Source: Nocardioides luteus
Lineage (GTDB): Bacteria; Actinomycetota; Actinomycetes; Propionibacteriales; Nocardioidaceae
Length of the DNA stretch: 64,000 nt
Assembly: GCF_015752315.1 (NCBI RefSeq)
Contig: NZ_JADOVJ010000001.1
Location: 4,084,501 to 4,148,500, forward strand
Direction of reading: 5' to 3'
The notes below the pieces were generated by a model. That model made no database searches, was not told the origin of the DNA, and saw only the letters and a list, made by a program, of their open reading frames with translations. Every line of letters starts with the position of its first letter. The stretch's first letter is position 1. The position numbers were made by a program, and so were the translations under genes. Below are positions 42,360-51,503 of the stretch, in pieces.

Positions 42360-42587
42360 CTAGACGTCGTTGTCGCGCCGGTTCTCGGGCGGCGCCTCGC
42401 TCGGTCCGGACCCCTTCGTGTCCGGGCTGCCCGACTCGGAGTCGGGATAACCCGCCGTCGAGTCCGAGGGCGCGATCGGAGTGTCGCCCTCGTCCTCGTC
42501 GAGGCGCTGGGTCTCGGAGACCTGCCCGGACTCGTCGGTGTACTCGGGGTCGTCGGGCCCCTCTGCCGGAAGTTGCTCGTGGCTCAT
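42360..42587 (-). CDS. small acidic, disordered hypothetical protein
   Basis: 75 residues, dominated by Asp, Glu, Ser, Pro and Gly, with no hydrophobic core; probably intrinsically disordered. Its ATG overlaps the stop of the upstream acetyltransferase gene (ATGA), supporting translation. I do not recognise a family. Confidence 0.55.
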   Translation of the reverse strand: MSHEQLPAEGPDDPEYTDESGQVSETQRLDEDEGDTPIAPSDSTAGYPDSESGSPDTKGSGPSEAPPENRRDNDV

Positions 42588-43150
42588 GTCCCTGCGGTAC
42601 CCCGCTGCCGGGCGAACCACTCCCCGCGGAGCAGTCCGAAGACCCAGGAGTCGGAGACGACCCCGTTCACCACGCAGTCCTCCCTCAGCGTCCCCTCGAG
42701 CTTGAACCCGAGCTTCTCCAGCACCCGGGCCGAGGCGGCGTTACGAGTGTCGGCCTCCGCCTGGACCCGGTTGAGGTCGAGCGCGTCGAAGGCCCAGGTC
42801 AGCACGGCACCGGCGGCCTCGGTCGCATAGCCGTGACCCCAGGCCGCCTCGCCGAGGCAGTAGCCGAGCGAGGCGCTGCGGAACTCCGGGTTCCACGAGT
42901 TGAAGGTGCACCAGCCGAGGAACACGGAGTCCCGTTCGACGGCCACCCGGACGCCGGCCCCCTCCTCCGCCATCTCCTGTGACCTGGCGATGAACCGCCC
43001 GGCTTGGGCCGGATCGGTCCACGGCGGTGAGTCCCAGTAACGCAGTACGTGGGCGTCGCTCTGCAACGCGAAGAGGTCATCCGCATCAGCGTCGGTGAAC
43101 GGCCGCAGCCGCAACCGTGTCGTGACGAGCGTGGGAGTGGGCAGCGACAT
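42584..43150 (-). CDS. GNAT acetyltransferase, RimJ/RimL-like
   Basis: A 188-residue GNAT enzyme. It begins TPTLVTTRLRLRPFTDADADDLFAL, has SLGYCLGEAAWGHGYATEAAGAVLTWAF (acetyl-CoA loop, ~90-120) and NAASARVLEKLGFKLEGTLRED (~140-160), as in RimJ/RimL N-terminal acetyltransferases. The real acceptor could be a protein N-terminus or a small amine. Downstream gene is translationally coupled. Confidence 0.9.
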   Translation of the reverse strand: MSLPTPTLVTTRLRLRPFTDADADDLFALQSDAHVLRYWDSPPWTDPAQAGRFIARSQEMAEEGAGVRVAVERDSVFLGWCTFNSWNPEFRSASLGYCLGEAAWGHGYATEAAGAVLTWAFDALDLNRVQAEADTRNAASARVLEKLGFKLEGTLREDCVVNGVVSDSWVFGLLRGEWFARQRGTAGT

Positions 43151-43288
43151 GGCCCGATGCTGTCAACCCGTGACCGCCCGCCGCATCAGGTTTTTCGGGT
43201 CACCGATGCCCGACAGCCCGACCAGTCGGCGTGCCCGTTGCGCGAGGGCACCAGCCGCCTTCGCCGCGAGGTGCCTCGAGGGTCGCGG

Positions 43289-43801
43289 TCATCGGCCAGG
43301 AGCGCCTGGGGCGCCGAGGTCGGTGACCGCGACGCGCTTGACGACGATGCCCCAGTCCTCGCGCGAGCGGCGGGTGGCGTCATAGGCGACATCCGTCAGG
43401 CGCTGGGTGGAGTTGAGGAACTCGTCCTGGTCGACGATTCCGGCGAACTCTCGCAGCGCCTCGCGTACAGCGCGTTCGAGCTGCTGCTGGGTGTTGTCGA
43501 CGCGGTAGGCGATCGACGGGTCCTCGAACTCGAAGTAGACGTTCAGAACCGCCTCGCAGACGTAGTGATCGCGGCAGACGAGCGGTTCCCTCATCGACAG
43601 CACCTGCTCGCGCATGTCGAACCGAGCAACGACCCGGTCCAGCAGCGGCACGATGGCGTTGAGGCCCGGCCTCAGCGTCGTCCGGTACCGGCCGCGGCGC
43701 TCGACCACGAAGCAGGTCGCCGCCGGGACGATCCTGACACTCATCAGCATCCCGACGACCACCACGACAACGAGCAGCACGACCACGAGACCCGGCGACA
43801 T
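43289..43801 (-). CDS. short SPFH/Band 7 protein
   Basis: A 170-residue protein with an N-terminal membrane helix (~5-24) and an SPFH domain (VPAATCFVVERRGRYRTTLRPGLNAIVPLLDRV...) that ends shortly after residue 160, without the coiled-coil/flotillin part. It is clearly related to the next gene upstream (342 residues) and lies 23 bp after it, so it looks like a duplicated and shortened copy. An intact reading frame suggests it is still expressed. Confidence 0.8.
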   Translation of the reverse strand: MSPGLVVVLLVVVVVVGMLMSVRIVPAATCFVVERRGRYRTTLRPGLNAIVPLLDRVVARFDMREQVLSMREPLVCRDHYVCEAVLNVYFEFEDPSIAYRVDNTQQQLERAVREALREFAGIVDQDEFLNSTQRLTDVAYDATRRSREDWGIVVKRVAVTDLGAPGAPGR

Positions 43802-43824
43802 GCCGGTCAGGCTACCGACGTACG

Positions 43825-44853
43825 TCAGCCGACGATGCGATCGGCGCGGGCCGACTCCTCCTTGGCCTCCTCGACGGCCTTGACGGCCTCGTCGTGAGCC
43901 TCGCGCTGGGCCTGCTCGATGGCGTTGCGCGGGGTGGGCAGCGGCGGCGTACGTCGTTCCTCGCCGTTGCCGTTCCCGGTGGCCTTCGAAGCGGTGTCCG
44001 CGAAGGCCCCCGTGACCGTACGCATCGCCTCGGTGAGCTCGCCGGGGATGACCCAGAACGAGTTGCCGTGCGAGGCGAGCGAGGGCAGCATCTCGAGGTA
44101 CTTGTAGGCCAGGACCTTGGCGTCGGCGTCGTTGGCGTGGACCGCCTGGAAGACCCGCTCGAGCGCCTTGGCCTCACCGTCGGCCTCGAGCACGCGGGCC
44201 TGCTGGTGACCTTCGGCCTCCAGGATCGAGCGCTGCCGCGTGCCCTCGGCCTCGAGGATCAGCGAGGCCCGCTTGCCCTCGGCGTGCAGGATCGCGGCAC
44301 GCTTGTCGCGCTCGGCGCGCATCTGCTTCTCCATCGCCTCCTTGATCGAGGCCGGCGGGTCGATCGCCTTGATCTCGACCCGGTTGACCCGGATCCCCCA
44401 CTTCCCGGTGGCGTCGTCGAGCACCTCGCGCAGCCGCGCGTTGATCGTCTCGCGCGAGGTCAGGGTGCGCTCCAGGTCCATCGACCCGATCAGGTTGCGC
44501 AGCGTGGTGACGGTGAGCTGGTCGATCGCCTGCAGGTAGTTCGCCACCTCATAGGCAGCCGCCCGCGGGTCGGTGATCTGGTAGTAGAGCACCGTGTCGA
44601 TGTTGACCACCAGGTTGTCCTCGGTGATCACCGGCCGCGGGTTGGAGGAGTAGACCGTCTCGCGCACGTCCAGCTTGGTGTTGACCCGGTCCACCAGCGG
44701 GATCACGAAGTTGAGCCCCGGTTGCAGCGTGACCCGGTAGCGCCCGAACCGCTCGATGTTGTAGCGGCGGGCCTGCGGCACGATCCGCACCGTCGAGGCG
44801 ACTCCCCCGACCACCAGCCCGATCAGGACCAGCACAATCAGCAGAAGTTCCAT
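43825..44853 (-). CDS. SPFH/Band 7 (stomatin/QmcA-like) membrane protein
   Basis: A 342-residue stomatin-like protein: N-terminal helix (~2-22), SPFH domain (~24-180) with RRYNIERFGRYRVTLQPGLNFVIPLVDRV, then a coiled-coil of EAEGTRQRSILEAEGHQQARVLEADGEAKA type (~190-250) and an acidic tail. Such proteins form oligomeric membrane scaffolds. The NfeD partner gene lies 15 bp upstream on the same strand, the usual stomatin-NfeD operon. Confidence 0.93.
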   Translation of the reverse strand: MELLLIVLVLIGLVVGGVASTVRIVPQARRYNIERFGRYRVTLQPGLNFVIPLVDRVNTKLDVRETVYSSNPRPVITEDNLVVNIDTVLYYQITDPRAAAYEVANYLQAIDQLTVTTLRNLIGSMDLERTLTSRETINARLREVLDDATGKWGIRVNRVEIKAIDPPASIKEAMEKQMRAERDKRAAILHAEGKRASLILEAEGTRQRSILEAEGHQQARVLEADGEAKALERVFQAVHANDADAKVLAYKYLEMLPSLASHGNSFWVIPGELTEAMRTVTGAFADTASKATGNGNGEERRTPPLPTPRNAIEQAQREAHDEAVKAVEEAKEESARADRIVG

Positions 44854-44868
44854 GTCGTACGTCCTCCT

Positions 44869-45339
44869 CTAGGGCGACAGCGACAACGGGTCCCGCGGAT
44901 GCACGAGCGCCGTCGCGCCTTCGATCTCGAGCACGTCGACCCGGCATCCGACCGGGATGACGAGGTCCTCGTCGTAGGGCCGGGCGGTCCAGTCCTCACC
45001 GGCGAGCCGCACCAGGCCGTGGGCGAAGCTGACCTCCGCCAGGACGACCGCCTGACGGCCGACCAGGGCGTCGGTGCCGTCACGCACCGGCGGCGGCAGC
45101 GCCATGTGACGGCGTGCGACGGGCCGTACCAGCAGCACGCTGCCACCGCCGGCGAGCGCGAAGACGAGCATCTGCACCAGCACCGGGGCGCCCAACGCGG
45201 CGCTCCCGGCGGCAAGCAGCGCCCCGCCGGCGACGAAAGCGAACGCCAGCGTCATCGTGAACGCCTCGGCAAGTCCCAGCAGCACCGCGACGATGATCCA
45301 GAAGATCGACCACATAAGCCCACCCGACTCGGTTCCCAT
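44869..45339 (-). CDS. NfeD-family membrane protein
   Basis: A 156-residue protein with three or four helices (~9-85) and a C-terminal OB-fold (~95-150) with DALVGRQAVVLAEVS...GLVRLAGEDWTARP, typical of short NfeD1b proteins that partner stomatins. ATG 45339 has GGGAG 8 nt before it; an alternative ATG at 45315 would remove a short polar leader. Confidence 0.88.
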   Translation of the reverse strand: MGTESGGLMWSIFWIIVAVLLGLAEAFTMTLAFAFVAGGALLAAGSAALGAPVLVQMLVFALAGGGSVLLVRPVARRHMALPPPVRDGTDALVGRQAVVLAEVSFAHGLVRLAGEDWTARPYDEDLVIPVGCRVDVLEIEGATALVHPRDPLSLSP

Positions 45340-45375
45340 CCAGCGTACTCCCGCTGTGGGGGTCATCACACCGGG

Positions 45376-45876
45376 TCAGTGGGAGTTGTTTCGTCCGTTC
45401 ACGAGCGGCAGTCCCGCCCACAGCGAGATGAACAGGACGAGCACGGCCGCCGCGGCCACGAGCGCGGCTTCGAGCGAGACCACGACGTCGAAGACGAGCA
45501 GCACCACCAGCGCCGAGACGATCGCGAAGCCGACCAGCCCGGCCCGCGCGCAGATGTGCGAGGCCGTGACCAGCCAGGGGCGCTGCCGGCGCCGGAACAG
45601 CATCCGGTGGAAGGAGACCGGGGCGATGATGAGACTGGTGGTGATGACCGAGCCGACCAGCACGACGAGATAGATCGTCTGCTGGTGGTCGTTGAGATCG
45701 GGGAAGCGTGGCGAGAACGGCACCGTCAGCAGGAAACCGGTCAGGATCTGCACCCCGGTCTGCAGCACCCGCAGCTCCTGGAGGAGCTCGTTCCAGTTGC
45801 GGGTGATCCGCTGCTCCGGTCCCTCGTCCGGACCACCGCCGTCGATCTCGTTGCCCTCGTAGCTGCTCGTGGCCAT
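45376..45876 (-). CDS. DUF6328 membrane protein
   Basis: A 166-residue protein with a soluble N-terminal stretch, then four helices (~48-155). RNWNELLQELRVLQTGVQILTGFLLTVPFSPRF is the hallmark of DUF6328, an uncharacterised actinobacterial family. Its ATG shares a base with the stop of the upstream SDR gene (TGATG), so the two are co-translated. Confidence 0.8.
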   Translation of the reverse strand: MATSSYEGNEIDGGGPDEGPEQRITRNWNELLQELRVLQTGVQILTGFLLTVPFSPRFPDLNDHQQTIYLVVLVGSVITTSLIIAPVSFHRMLFRRRQRPWLVTASHICARAGLVGFAIVSALVVLLVFDVVVSLEAALVAAAAVLVLFISLWAGLPLVNGRNNSH

Positions 45877-46742
45877 CAGAACACCGGCCGTCCCCCAGTC
45901 ACCCCGAGGACGGTTCCGGACACGTAGGACGCTTCGGTCGGCGAGGCCAGGAAGACGAACGCCGGGGCGACCTCGGCCGGCTGGCCCGCTCGACCCAGCG
46001 GCGTGTTCGCCCCGAACTTCTCCACCTTCTCCGGAGCCTGCGTCGCCGGCTGCAGCGGGGTCCAGATCGGCCCGGGCGCCACCGCGTTCACCCGGACCCC
46101 GTCGGGCCCGAGCTCGGCGGCGAGGTTGACGGTGAAGTTGTTGATCGCGGCCTTCGTCGCGGCGTAGTCGAGCAGGCTGGTCGAGGGTTCGTACGCCTGG
46201 ATGGAGGCGTTGTTGATGACGCAGCCGCTGCTCTTCTTCAGGTGCGGCACGGCCGCCCTGGTCAGCCAGAGCAGGGCGTACAGGTTGGTCTTGAACGTCC
46301 GGTCGATCCGCTCGTCGTCCATGTCCGTCAAACCCTTGTCGCGGGCGAACTGGTAACCGGCGTTGTTCACCAGGATGTCCAGGCCGCCGAGCTCCTGCAC
46401 GGTGCGCTCGACGACCTCGTCGCACGCCTCGCGCTCACGCAGGTCGATCGGGATCGCCAGCGGCGTACGTCCGGCCTCCTCCACCAGCTTCGAGGTCTCC
46501 TGCGCGTCGGGCTCCTCCTCGGGGAGGTAGGTGAAGGCCACGTCGGCGCCCTCGCGGGCGTACGCGATGGCGACCGCGCGACCGATGCCGGAGTCGCCTC
46601 CGGTGATCAGGGCGACCTTGCCCTCGAGGCGGCCGTGGCCCTGGTAGCTCGACTCGCCGTGGTCGGGCACCGGCTCCATCTCGCCGGTGAGCCCGGGAGG
46701 CTCCTGCTGCTGGGCGGGGAACTGGGTGTTGTCTTCGCTCAT
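45876..46742 (-). CDS. SDR family oxidoreductase (YhxC/YhdF-like)
   Basis: A 288-residue SDR with a 40-residue Gln/Pro/Glu-rich leader, then LITGGDSGIGRAVAIAYAREGADV (cofactor), LVNNAGYQF, INNASIQAY (Ser) and YAATKAA (Tyr/Lys). The long leader and the GGRPVF ending are typical of the stress-linked glucose-dehydrogenase-like SDRs of Bacillus and actinobacteria. Substrate unknown. Start ATG 46742; the divergent methyltransferase starts 36 bp away. Confidence 0.9.
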   Translation of the reverse strand: MSEDNTQFPAQQQEPPGLTGEMEPVPDHGESSYQGHGRLEGKVALITGGDSGIGRAVAIAYAREGADVAFTYLPEEEPDAQETSKLVEEAGRTPLAIPIDLREREACDEVVERTVQELGGLDILVNNAGYQFARDKGLTDMDDERIDRTFKTNLYALLWLTRAAVPHLKKSSGCVINNASIQAYEPSTSLLDYAATKAAINNFTVNLAAELGPDGVRVNAVAPGPIWTPLQPATQAPEKVEKFGANTPLGRAGQPAEVAPAFVFLASPTEASYVSGTVLGVTGGRPVF

Positions 46743-46766
46743 GGCAGAGCCGGTACCCACATCGGC

Positions 46767-46778
46767 CACAATGGAGCC
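46767..46778 (+). promoter_or_regulatory. -10 element and leaderless start of the methyltransferase-like gene
   Basis: CACAAT (46767-46772) is 6 nt before GTG 46779. Only 36 bp separate the divergent starts, so the two promoters must overlap. Confidence 0.4.
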
Positions 46779-47450
46779 GTGAGCGGGATGGAATCGGTGA
46801 TCGCAGACGGGGGCCTGGTCCTGAAGCACCGGGCGGACGGCCACCTGGAGCTGCGGGCCAACGGGATCTTCGTGATGGACACCCGGGAGACCTCGACCGA
46901 GAAGGCGCTCGCGACGCGCGCGCTCGGGCTGCACCCGCAGCCTCGGCACGTGCTCATCGGCGGCCTCGGGCTCGGGTTCACCCTCGAGGCGGTGCTGGCC
47001 GACCCGCGGGTCGAAGCCGTCACGGTCGTCGAGATCGAGCCGCGCCTGGTCGAGTGGATGCGCGCCGGCCGGATCCCCCACGGCCCCGGGCTGCTGGCCG
47101 ACGAGCGCGTCCACGTCGAGGTCGCCGATGTGGCCGTGGTCCTGCGGGAGAGCCGGCCCGAGACGTACGACGTGGTGCTGTTGGACGTCGACAACGGTCC
47201 GGGCTACCTGGTGCACGACGCCAACGGGGCGCTCTACGAGGCGCCCGCGCTCGCCGATGCGCGGCGGGCCACCACCCCGGGTGGCAGTGTGGTGGTGTGG
47301 TCGGCGGCGGAGGCTCCGGCGCTGCTGGAGGTCATGGCGCAGGTCTTCGACGACGCGGAGGCGCTCTCCTATCCCGTCGACCTGCAGGGGCACTCGGAGA
47401 CCTACTGGCTCTATGTGGGCACGGTCTCGCAAGGGAATGGCACCAACTAG
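46779..47450 (+). CDS. spermidine-synthase-like methyltransferase fold protein
   Basis: A 223-residue Rossmann-fold protein of the spermidine synthase/SAM-methyltransferase group: HVLIGGLGLGFTLEAVLADPRVEAVTVVEIEPRLVEW gives the nucleotide motif and the acidic residue for SAM, and VVLLDVDNGPGYLV the post-motif loop. The polyamine-binding residues of true SpeE are not all apparent, so its activity is uncertain. Starts at GTG 46779. Confidence 0.8.
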   Translation: MSGMESVIADGGLVLKHRADGHLELRANGIFVMDTRETSTEKALATRALGLHPQPRHVLIGGLGLGFTLEAVLADPRVEAVTVVEIEPRLVEWMRAGRIPHGPGLLADERVHVEVADVAVVLRESRPETYDVVLLDVDNGPGYLVHDANGALYEAPALADARRATTPGGSVVVWSAAEAPALLEVMAQVFDDAEALSYPVDLQGHSETYWLYVGTVSQGNGTN

Positions 47451-47468
47451 TCAAAGGTTGAACCAGAC

Positions 47469-48857
47469 ATGGACGACATGAGCTTTCGCATCGAGCACGA
47501 CTCCATGGGTGAGGTCCGGGTCCCGAAGGACGCGCTGTGGCGCGCCCAGACCCAACGGGCCGTGGAGAACTTCCCCATCTCGGGCACTCCGATCGAGCCG
47601 GCGCTGATCCATGCGATCGGCCATGTGAAGGCCGCCGCCGCCAAGGCCAACCTCGACCTCGGCGTGCTCCCCGGCGACAAGGCCGCGGCGATCATCGCGG
47701 CCGCGGGCGAGGTCTCCGAGGGCCGGCACGACGACGCGTTCCCGATCGACGTCTTCCAGACCGGGTCCGGCACCTCGTCGAACATGAACGCCAACGAGGT
47801 GATCGCGTCGCTGGTGGCCAGGGCCGGAGGCGACGTACATCCCAACGACCACGTCAACGCCTCCCAGTCCTCCAACGACACCTTCCCGACCGCGATCCAC
47901 GTCGCCGCCGCCGTCGCCGTCACCGAGCAGCTGCTGCCCGCGATCGACGTGCTGGCCACCTCGCTCGAGGCGAAGGCCACCGAGTTCGCCGGCCTGGTGA
48001 AGTCGGGACGTACGCACCTGATGGACGCGACGCCGGTCACCCTCGGCCAGGAGTTCGGAGGGTACGCAGCCACCATCCGCTACGCGGCCGAGCGGCTCGA
48101 GGCCGTGCTTCCGAGGGTGCGTGAGCTGGCGCTCGGCGGCACCGCGGTCGGGACCGGCATCAACACGCCCGCCGGCTTCCCGCAGGCCGTGATCGCCGAG
48201 CTGTCCGACCGCACCGGCCAGCCGTTCACCGAGGCCCGCAACCACTTCGAGGCCCAGGGCACCCGCGACTCGCTGGTCGAGCTCTCCGGCGTCCTGAAGA
48301 CTCTCGCGGTCGGCCTGATCAAGATCAACAACGACCTGCGCTGGATGTCCTCTGGCCCGACCACCGGGCTGGCCGAGATCCACCTGCCCGACCTGCAGCC
48401 GGGCTCCTCGATCATGCCCGGCAAGGTGAACCCGGTCGTCCCGGAGGCCACCTTGATGGTGGCGTTCCAGGTGATCGGCAACGACGCCGCCGTGACCGCC
48501 GCCGGAGCGTCGGGTGCCTTCGAGCTCAACGTCGCGATGCCGGTGATGGCCCGCAACATCCTGGAGTCGATCCGCCTGCTCTCGACCTCGATGACCGTCC
48601 TGGCCCAGCGCACCGTCGACGGGATCGTGCCGATCCCCGAGCGCCTCCGCGCCTACGCCGAGTCCTCTCCCTCGATCGTCACGCCGCTCAACAAGTACAT
48701 CGGCTACGAGGCCGCCGCCAAGGTCGCCAAGCAGGCCCTCGCCGAGGGCGCCACGATCAAGGACACCGTCATCAAGCTCGGCTACGTCGCCGACGGCACC
48801 ATCACCGAGGAAGACCTCGACAAGGCCCTCGACGTGGAGTCCATGACCCACCCCTGA
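47469..48857 (+). CDS. fumC: class II fumarate hydratase
   Basis: A 462-residue aspartase/fumarase-family enzyme: [25 protein letters not shown] at the start, [14 protein letters not shown] (~100), [23 protein letters not shown], and the signature [11 protein letters not shown] (~317-327) with the catalytic Ser. It is iron-free and oxygen-stable. The window thus has both fumarase classes, 5.5 kb apart. Confidence 0.95.
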   Translation: MDDMSFRIEHDSMGEVRVPKDALWRAQTQRAVENFPISGTPIEPALIHAIGHVKAAAAKANLDLGVLPGDKAAAIIAAAGEVSEGRHDDAFPIDVFQTGSGTSSNMNANEVIASLVARAGGDVHPNDHVNASQSSNDTFPTAIHVAAAVAVTEQLLPAIDVLATSLEAKATEFAGLVKSGRTHLMDATPVTLGQEFGGYAATIRYAAERLEAVLPRVRELALGGTAVGTGINTPAGFPQAVIAELSDRTGQPFTEARNHFEAQGTRDSLVELSGVLKTLAVGLIKINNDLRWMSSGPTTGLAEIHLPDLQPGSSIMPGKVNPVVPEATLMVAFQVIGNDAAVTAAGASGAFELNVAMPVMARNILESIRLLSTSMTVLAQRTVDGIVPIPERLRAYAESSPSIVTPLNKYIGYEAAAKVAKQALAEGATIKDTVIKLGYVADGTITEEDLDKALDVESMTHP

Positions 48858-48871
48858 TCAAGCACCGCCGA

Positions 48872-48930
48872 GAATGTGGTTGTGGGCGACGAAACATGAG
48901 TTTCGTCGCCCACAACTGACGATTCGGCCG
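48872..48930. repeat. GTTGTGGGCGACGAA hairpin element, intact copy
   Basis: A perfect 17-bp inverted repeat, GTTGTGGGCGACGAAAC and complement with an ATGA loop, is at 48879-48916. GAATGTG precedes it and GACGATTCGGC follows. The same words occur in a degraded order at 9357-9473. As it is 21 nt after the fumC stop and between convergent genes it could also act as a terminator. Confidence 0.65.
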
Positions 48931-48964
48931 CCGGCTGGCACGGTCGGCCACAAGCCAGCGCCGA

Positions 48965-49070
48965 AGCGCCCCTCGTCTGGACGGAGCGGAGCGAGGAGCG
49001 CCAGCGACGAGCGCAGCGGAGGAAGACGAGGGTCAAGCGGAGGTGCTGCGCGAATTGCGAAGCAATCGCA
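48965..49070. repeat. CCCTCGTCT/AGACGAGGG intergenic repeat, copy B
   Basis: Nearly identical over ~105 bp to 16452-16556. It ends in the GCGAATTGCGAAGCAATCGCA hairpin, which here lies 6 nt beyond the stop of the gene ending at 49077 (minus strand). Confidence 0.75.
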
Positions 49071-49076
49071 AAAAGC

Positions 49077-49781
49077 TCAGTACCACCCGACGGACTGGGA
49101 GTGGCTCCAGGCGCCGCACGGGGAGCCGTAGCGGTCGTTGATGTAGCCGAGGCCCCACTCGATCTGGGTGGCGGGGTTGGTCTCCCAGTCGTCTCCGGCC
49201 GAGGCCATCTTGGAGCCCGGGAGGGCCTGCGGGATGCCGTAGGCGCTGGAGGAGGGGTTAGCGGCGGTCGGGTTCCAGCCCGACTCCTTCTCCCACAGCG
49301 GCTCGAGGCAGGAGAACTGGTCCATGCCCCAGCCGAAGTCGCCGAGCATCGACTTGGCGATGTCCTTGGGGTTGCGGAGATCGATCTCGATCTCCTCGAC
49401 GCCGGCGATGGCGCGGACCTCGTTGCCGGCCGACAGCGCGGCCTGCTTGCCCGGGTCGGCGACCTCACGGCGGTCACCGGCCGAACGCGACAGCGTCGTC
49501 TCGCTGCCGCGGGCGGCGGACTCGGCCTCGATCGCGGCGCGCTGGGCGTCGGTCAGCTCGGGGATGCCGGCTGCCTCACCCGCGCTCAGCGTCGGGTCGT
49601 CGGTGGCGGGGCCGGTGTAGGCCACCCCACCGGCGACTGCGGCGCCGGTCCCGCCGAGGGCGAGGACGGAGAGGAGGAGGGTTGTCTTGGCGGTCGTACG
49701 CGCAGCCTTGTGCGGAACGTCGACAAGCGGATTCGCTGGCGCACCGCGATGTCGCGGGGCACGATGAACAGGCTTGGTCAC
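49077..49781 (-). CDS. secreted transglycosylase-like protein
   Basis: A 234-residue exported protein: basic leader with a membrane/signal segment (~33-52), an Ala/Glu-rich linker, and a C-terminal domain with CLEPLWEKESGWNPTAANPSSSAYGIPQALPGSKMASAG. Glu in KESGWN is the putative lytic transglycosylase catalytic residue. Two Cys (FSCLEP and SPCGAW) may pair. It belongs to actinobacterial wall-remodelling lysozyme-fold proteins related to Rpf. Start GTG 49781. Confidence 0.85.
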   Translation of the reverse strand: MTKPVHRAPRHRGAPANPLVDVPHKAARTTAKTTLLLSVLALGGTGAAVAGGVAYTGPATDDPTLSAGEAAGIPELTDAQRAAIEAESAARGSETTLSRSAGDRREVADPGKQAALSAGNEVRAIAGVEEIEIDLRNPKDIAKSMLGDFGWGMDQFSCLEPLWEKESGWNPTAANPSSSAYGIPQALPGSKMASAGDDWETNPATQIEWGLGYINDRYGSPCGAWSHSQSVGWY

Positions 49782-49922
49782 GGGCTCTCATTCGGGGGCT
49801 GAGGCATTACAGACCCGCAAACAATGCATGAGCGCCGTGCCCGTATCAAACCGGACGCACCGTTTGTAGGTCAGAAATGACCGTCCTGAGCATCACTTTC
49901 GTAACATGAGTCACAGGAATCA

Positions 49923-49957
49923 CAACGGCCCCAGACCTCACGGGTCTGGGGCCGTTG
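49923..49957. terminator. bidirectional-looking hairpin after phoH2
   Basis: A perfect 15-bp inverted repeat (CAACGGCCCCAGACC and complement, 5-nt loop) lies 20 nt beyond the phoH2 stop on the minus strand, upstream of the secreted transglycosylase gene. It should stop phoH2 readthrough. Between it and the transglycosylase start, 140 bp hold that gene's promoter region; GTTACGAAAGTGATG is the only notable motif. Confidence 0.8.
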
Positions 49958-49977
49958 ACGTGACAATGATTACGGCG

Positions 49978-51396
49978 TCACGGGACGACGTTCTCCAGCA
50001 TCTCGGTGACGAGCGCCGCGATCGGCGAACGCTCGGAGCGGGTGAGGGTCACGTGCGAGAAGAGCGGGTGGCCCTTCAGCTTCTCGATCACCGCGACGAC
50101 ACCGTCGTGACGGCCGACCCGGAGGTTGTCGCGCTGGGCGACGTCGTGGGTGAGCACGACCTTCGAGTTGGCACCGATCCGGGAGAGCACCGTGAGGAGC
50201 ACGTTGCGCTCCAGCGACTGCGCCTCGTCGACGATGACGAACGAGTCGTGCAGCGACCGGCCGCGGATGTGGGTCAGCGGCAGCACCTCCAGCATGCCGC
50301 GGTCGATGATCTCGTCGATCACGTCCTGCGTGGTCACCGCGGAAAGGGTGTCGAAGACCGCCTGGCCCCACGGCGACATCTTCTCGTTCTCGGTGCCGGG
50401 CAGGTAGCCCAGCTCCTGGCCGCCGACGGCGAACAGCGGACGGAAGATGACCACCTTCTTGTGCTGGTTGCGCTCCATCACCGCCTCGAGCCCCGCGCAG
50501 AGGGCGAGCGCGGACTTCCCGGTGCCGGCCCGGCCACCGAGGGAGACGATGCCGACCTCGGGGTCGAGCAGCATCTCGAGGGCGATCCGCTGCTCCGCGG
50601 AGCGGCCGTGGATCCCGAAGACCTCTCGGTCACCGCGGACGAGGTGGACCTGCTTGTCCGAGCCGACCCGGCCCAGCGCGGTGCCCCGGTCCGACATCAG
50701 CACCAGGCCGGTGTGGCAGGGCAGGTCGCGGGCCGCGTCGAGGTCGAGCACCCCGTCGTCGTAGAGCTCGTCGAGGTCAGCGGCGGTGACGTCCAGCTCG
50801 GCCATCCCCGAGTAGCCGGGGTCGGAGTCGTTGATCCGCTCGCCGCGGTAGTCCTCGGCCTTGAGCCCGACCGCGGACGCCTTGATCCGCATCGGCAGGT
50901 CCTTGGAGACCAGGGTGACGTCGAGCCCGTCGCCCTGGAGGTTGCGCGCGACCGCGAGGATCCGGGTGTCGTTGTCCCCGAGCCGGAATCCGCTCGGCAG
51001 CGAGGACGGGTCGGTGTGGTTGAGCTCGACACGGATCGTGCCGCCCTCCTCGCCGACCGGGACCGCCGTGTCGAGGCGTCCGTGGGTGACCCGCAGCCCG
51101 TCAAGCTGCCGGAGCGCGGAGCGGGCGAAGTAGCCCAGCTCCGGGTGGTGCCGCTTCCCCTCCAGCTCGGTGATCACCACCACCGGGAGCACGACCTGGT
51201 GCTCGGCGAAGCGCGTCATGGCCTTCGGATCCGAGAGCAGGACGCTGGTGTCGAGAACGAACGTCCGCGGGTGCGGTGACTCGCTCTCCGGAGAAGACTC
51301 CGACGCCGGTGTCGGAGCGGCCGACGTGTCGGCCTCGGTGACATGCTCGTTCGTGGTTCGGTTGGCCACGCGGATCACCTCTCGCGACCGGCTCAT
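49978..51396 (-). CDS. PIN-PhoH fusion protein (PhoH2, RNA helicase/RNase family)
   Basis: A 472-residue two-domain protein. The N-terminal PIN domain (~44-175) has [34 protein letters not shown] and [14 protein letters not shown], preserving the acidic metal-binding residues. The PhoH ATPase (~245-470) has Walker [13 protein letters not shown] and Walker [12 protein letters not shown]. Mycobacterial PhoH2 unwinds and cleaves RNA. A small upstream antitoxin gene, as in phoAT-phoH2, is not seen in the 330-bp leader. Confidence 0.93.
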   Translation of the reverse strand: MSRSREVIRVANRTTNEHVTEADTSAAPTPASESSPESESPHPRTFVLDTSVLLSDPKAMTRFAEHQVVLPVVVITELEGKRHHPELGYFARSALRQLDGLRVTHGRLDTAVPVGEEGGTIRVELNHTDPSSLPSGFRLGDNDTRILAVARNLQGDGLDVTLVSKDLPMRIKASAVGLKAEDYRGERINDSDPGYSGMAELDVTAADLDELYDDGVLDLDAARDLPCHTGLVLMSDRGTALGRVGSDKQVHLVRGDREVFGIHGRSAEQRIALEMLLDPEVGIVSLGGRAGTGKSALALCAGLEAVMERNQHKKVVIFRPLFAVGGQELGYLPGTENEKMSPWGQAVFDTLSAVTTQDVIDEIIDRGMLEVLPLTHIRGRSLHDSFVIVDEAQSLERNVLLTVLSRIGANSKVVLTHDVAQRDNLRVGRHDGVVAVIEKLKGHPLFSHVTLTRSERSPIAALVTEMLENVVP

Positions 51397-51480
51397 ACAC
51401 CCATGAGTCCGGCCATTTCATCGTCAATCAGATGGACCGGACGGTGGACCGTCAGTCGGGGTGCCGACCGCCTCACACCC

Positions 51481-51503
51481 GTCAGGATCGATGTGATCCT
51501 GAC
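51481..51503 (-). promoter_or_regulatory. perfect hairpin/operator in the phoH2 leader
   Basis: GTCAGGATC (51481-51489) and GATCCTGAC (51495-51503) form a perfect 9-bp inverted repeat with a 5-nt loop, about 85-107 nt before the phoH2 start. It could be an operator or an RNA stem in the leader. Confidence 0.5.

Noticed and set aside
43186-43392. Small minus-strand frame after the short SPFH gene as the missing C-terminal part
   Set aside because: Ser/Arg/Ala-rich and lacking any SPFH coiled-coil pattern; it is an alternate-frame shadow.
48879-48916. The 17-bp hairpin as only a fumC terminator
   Set aside because: A related, degraded element lies between divergent genes near 9.4 kb, so a repeat-family origin explains both better, though it may also terminate transcription.
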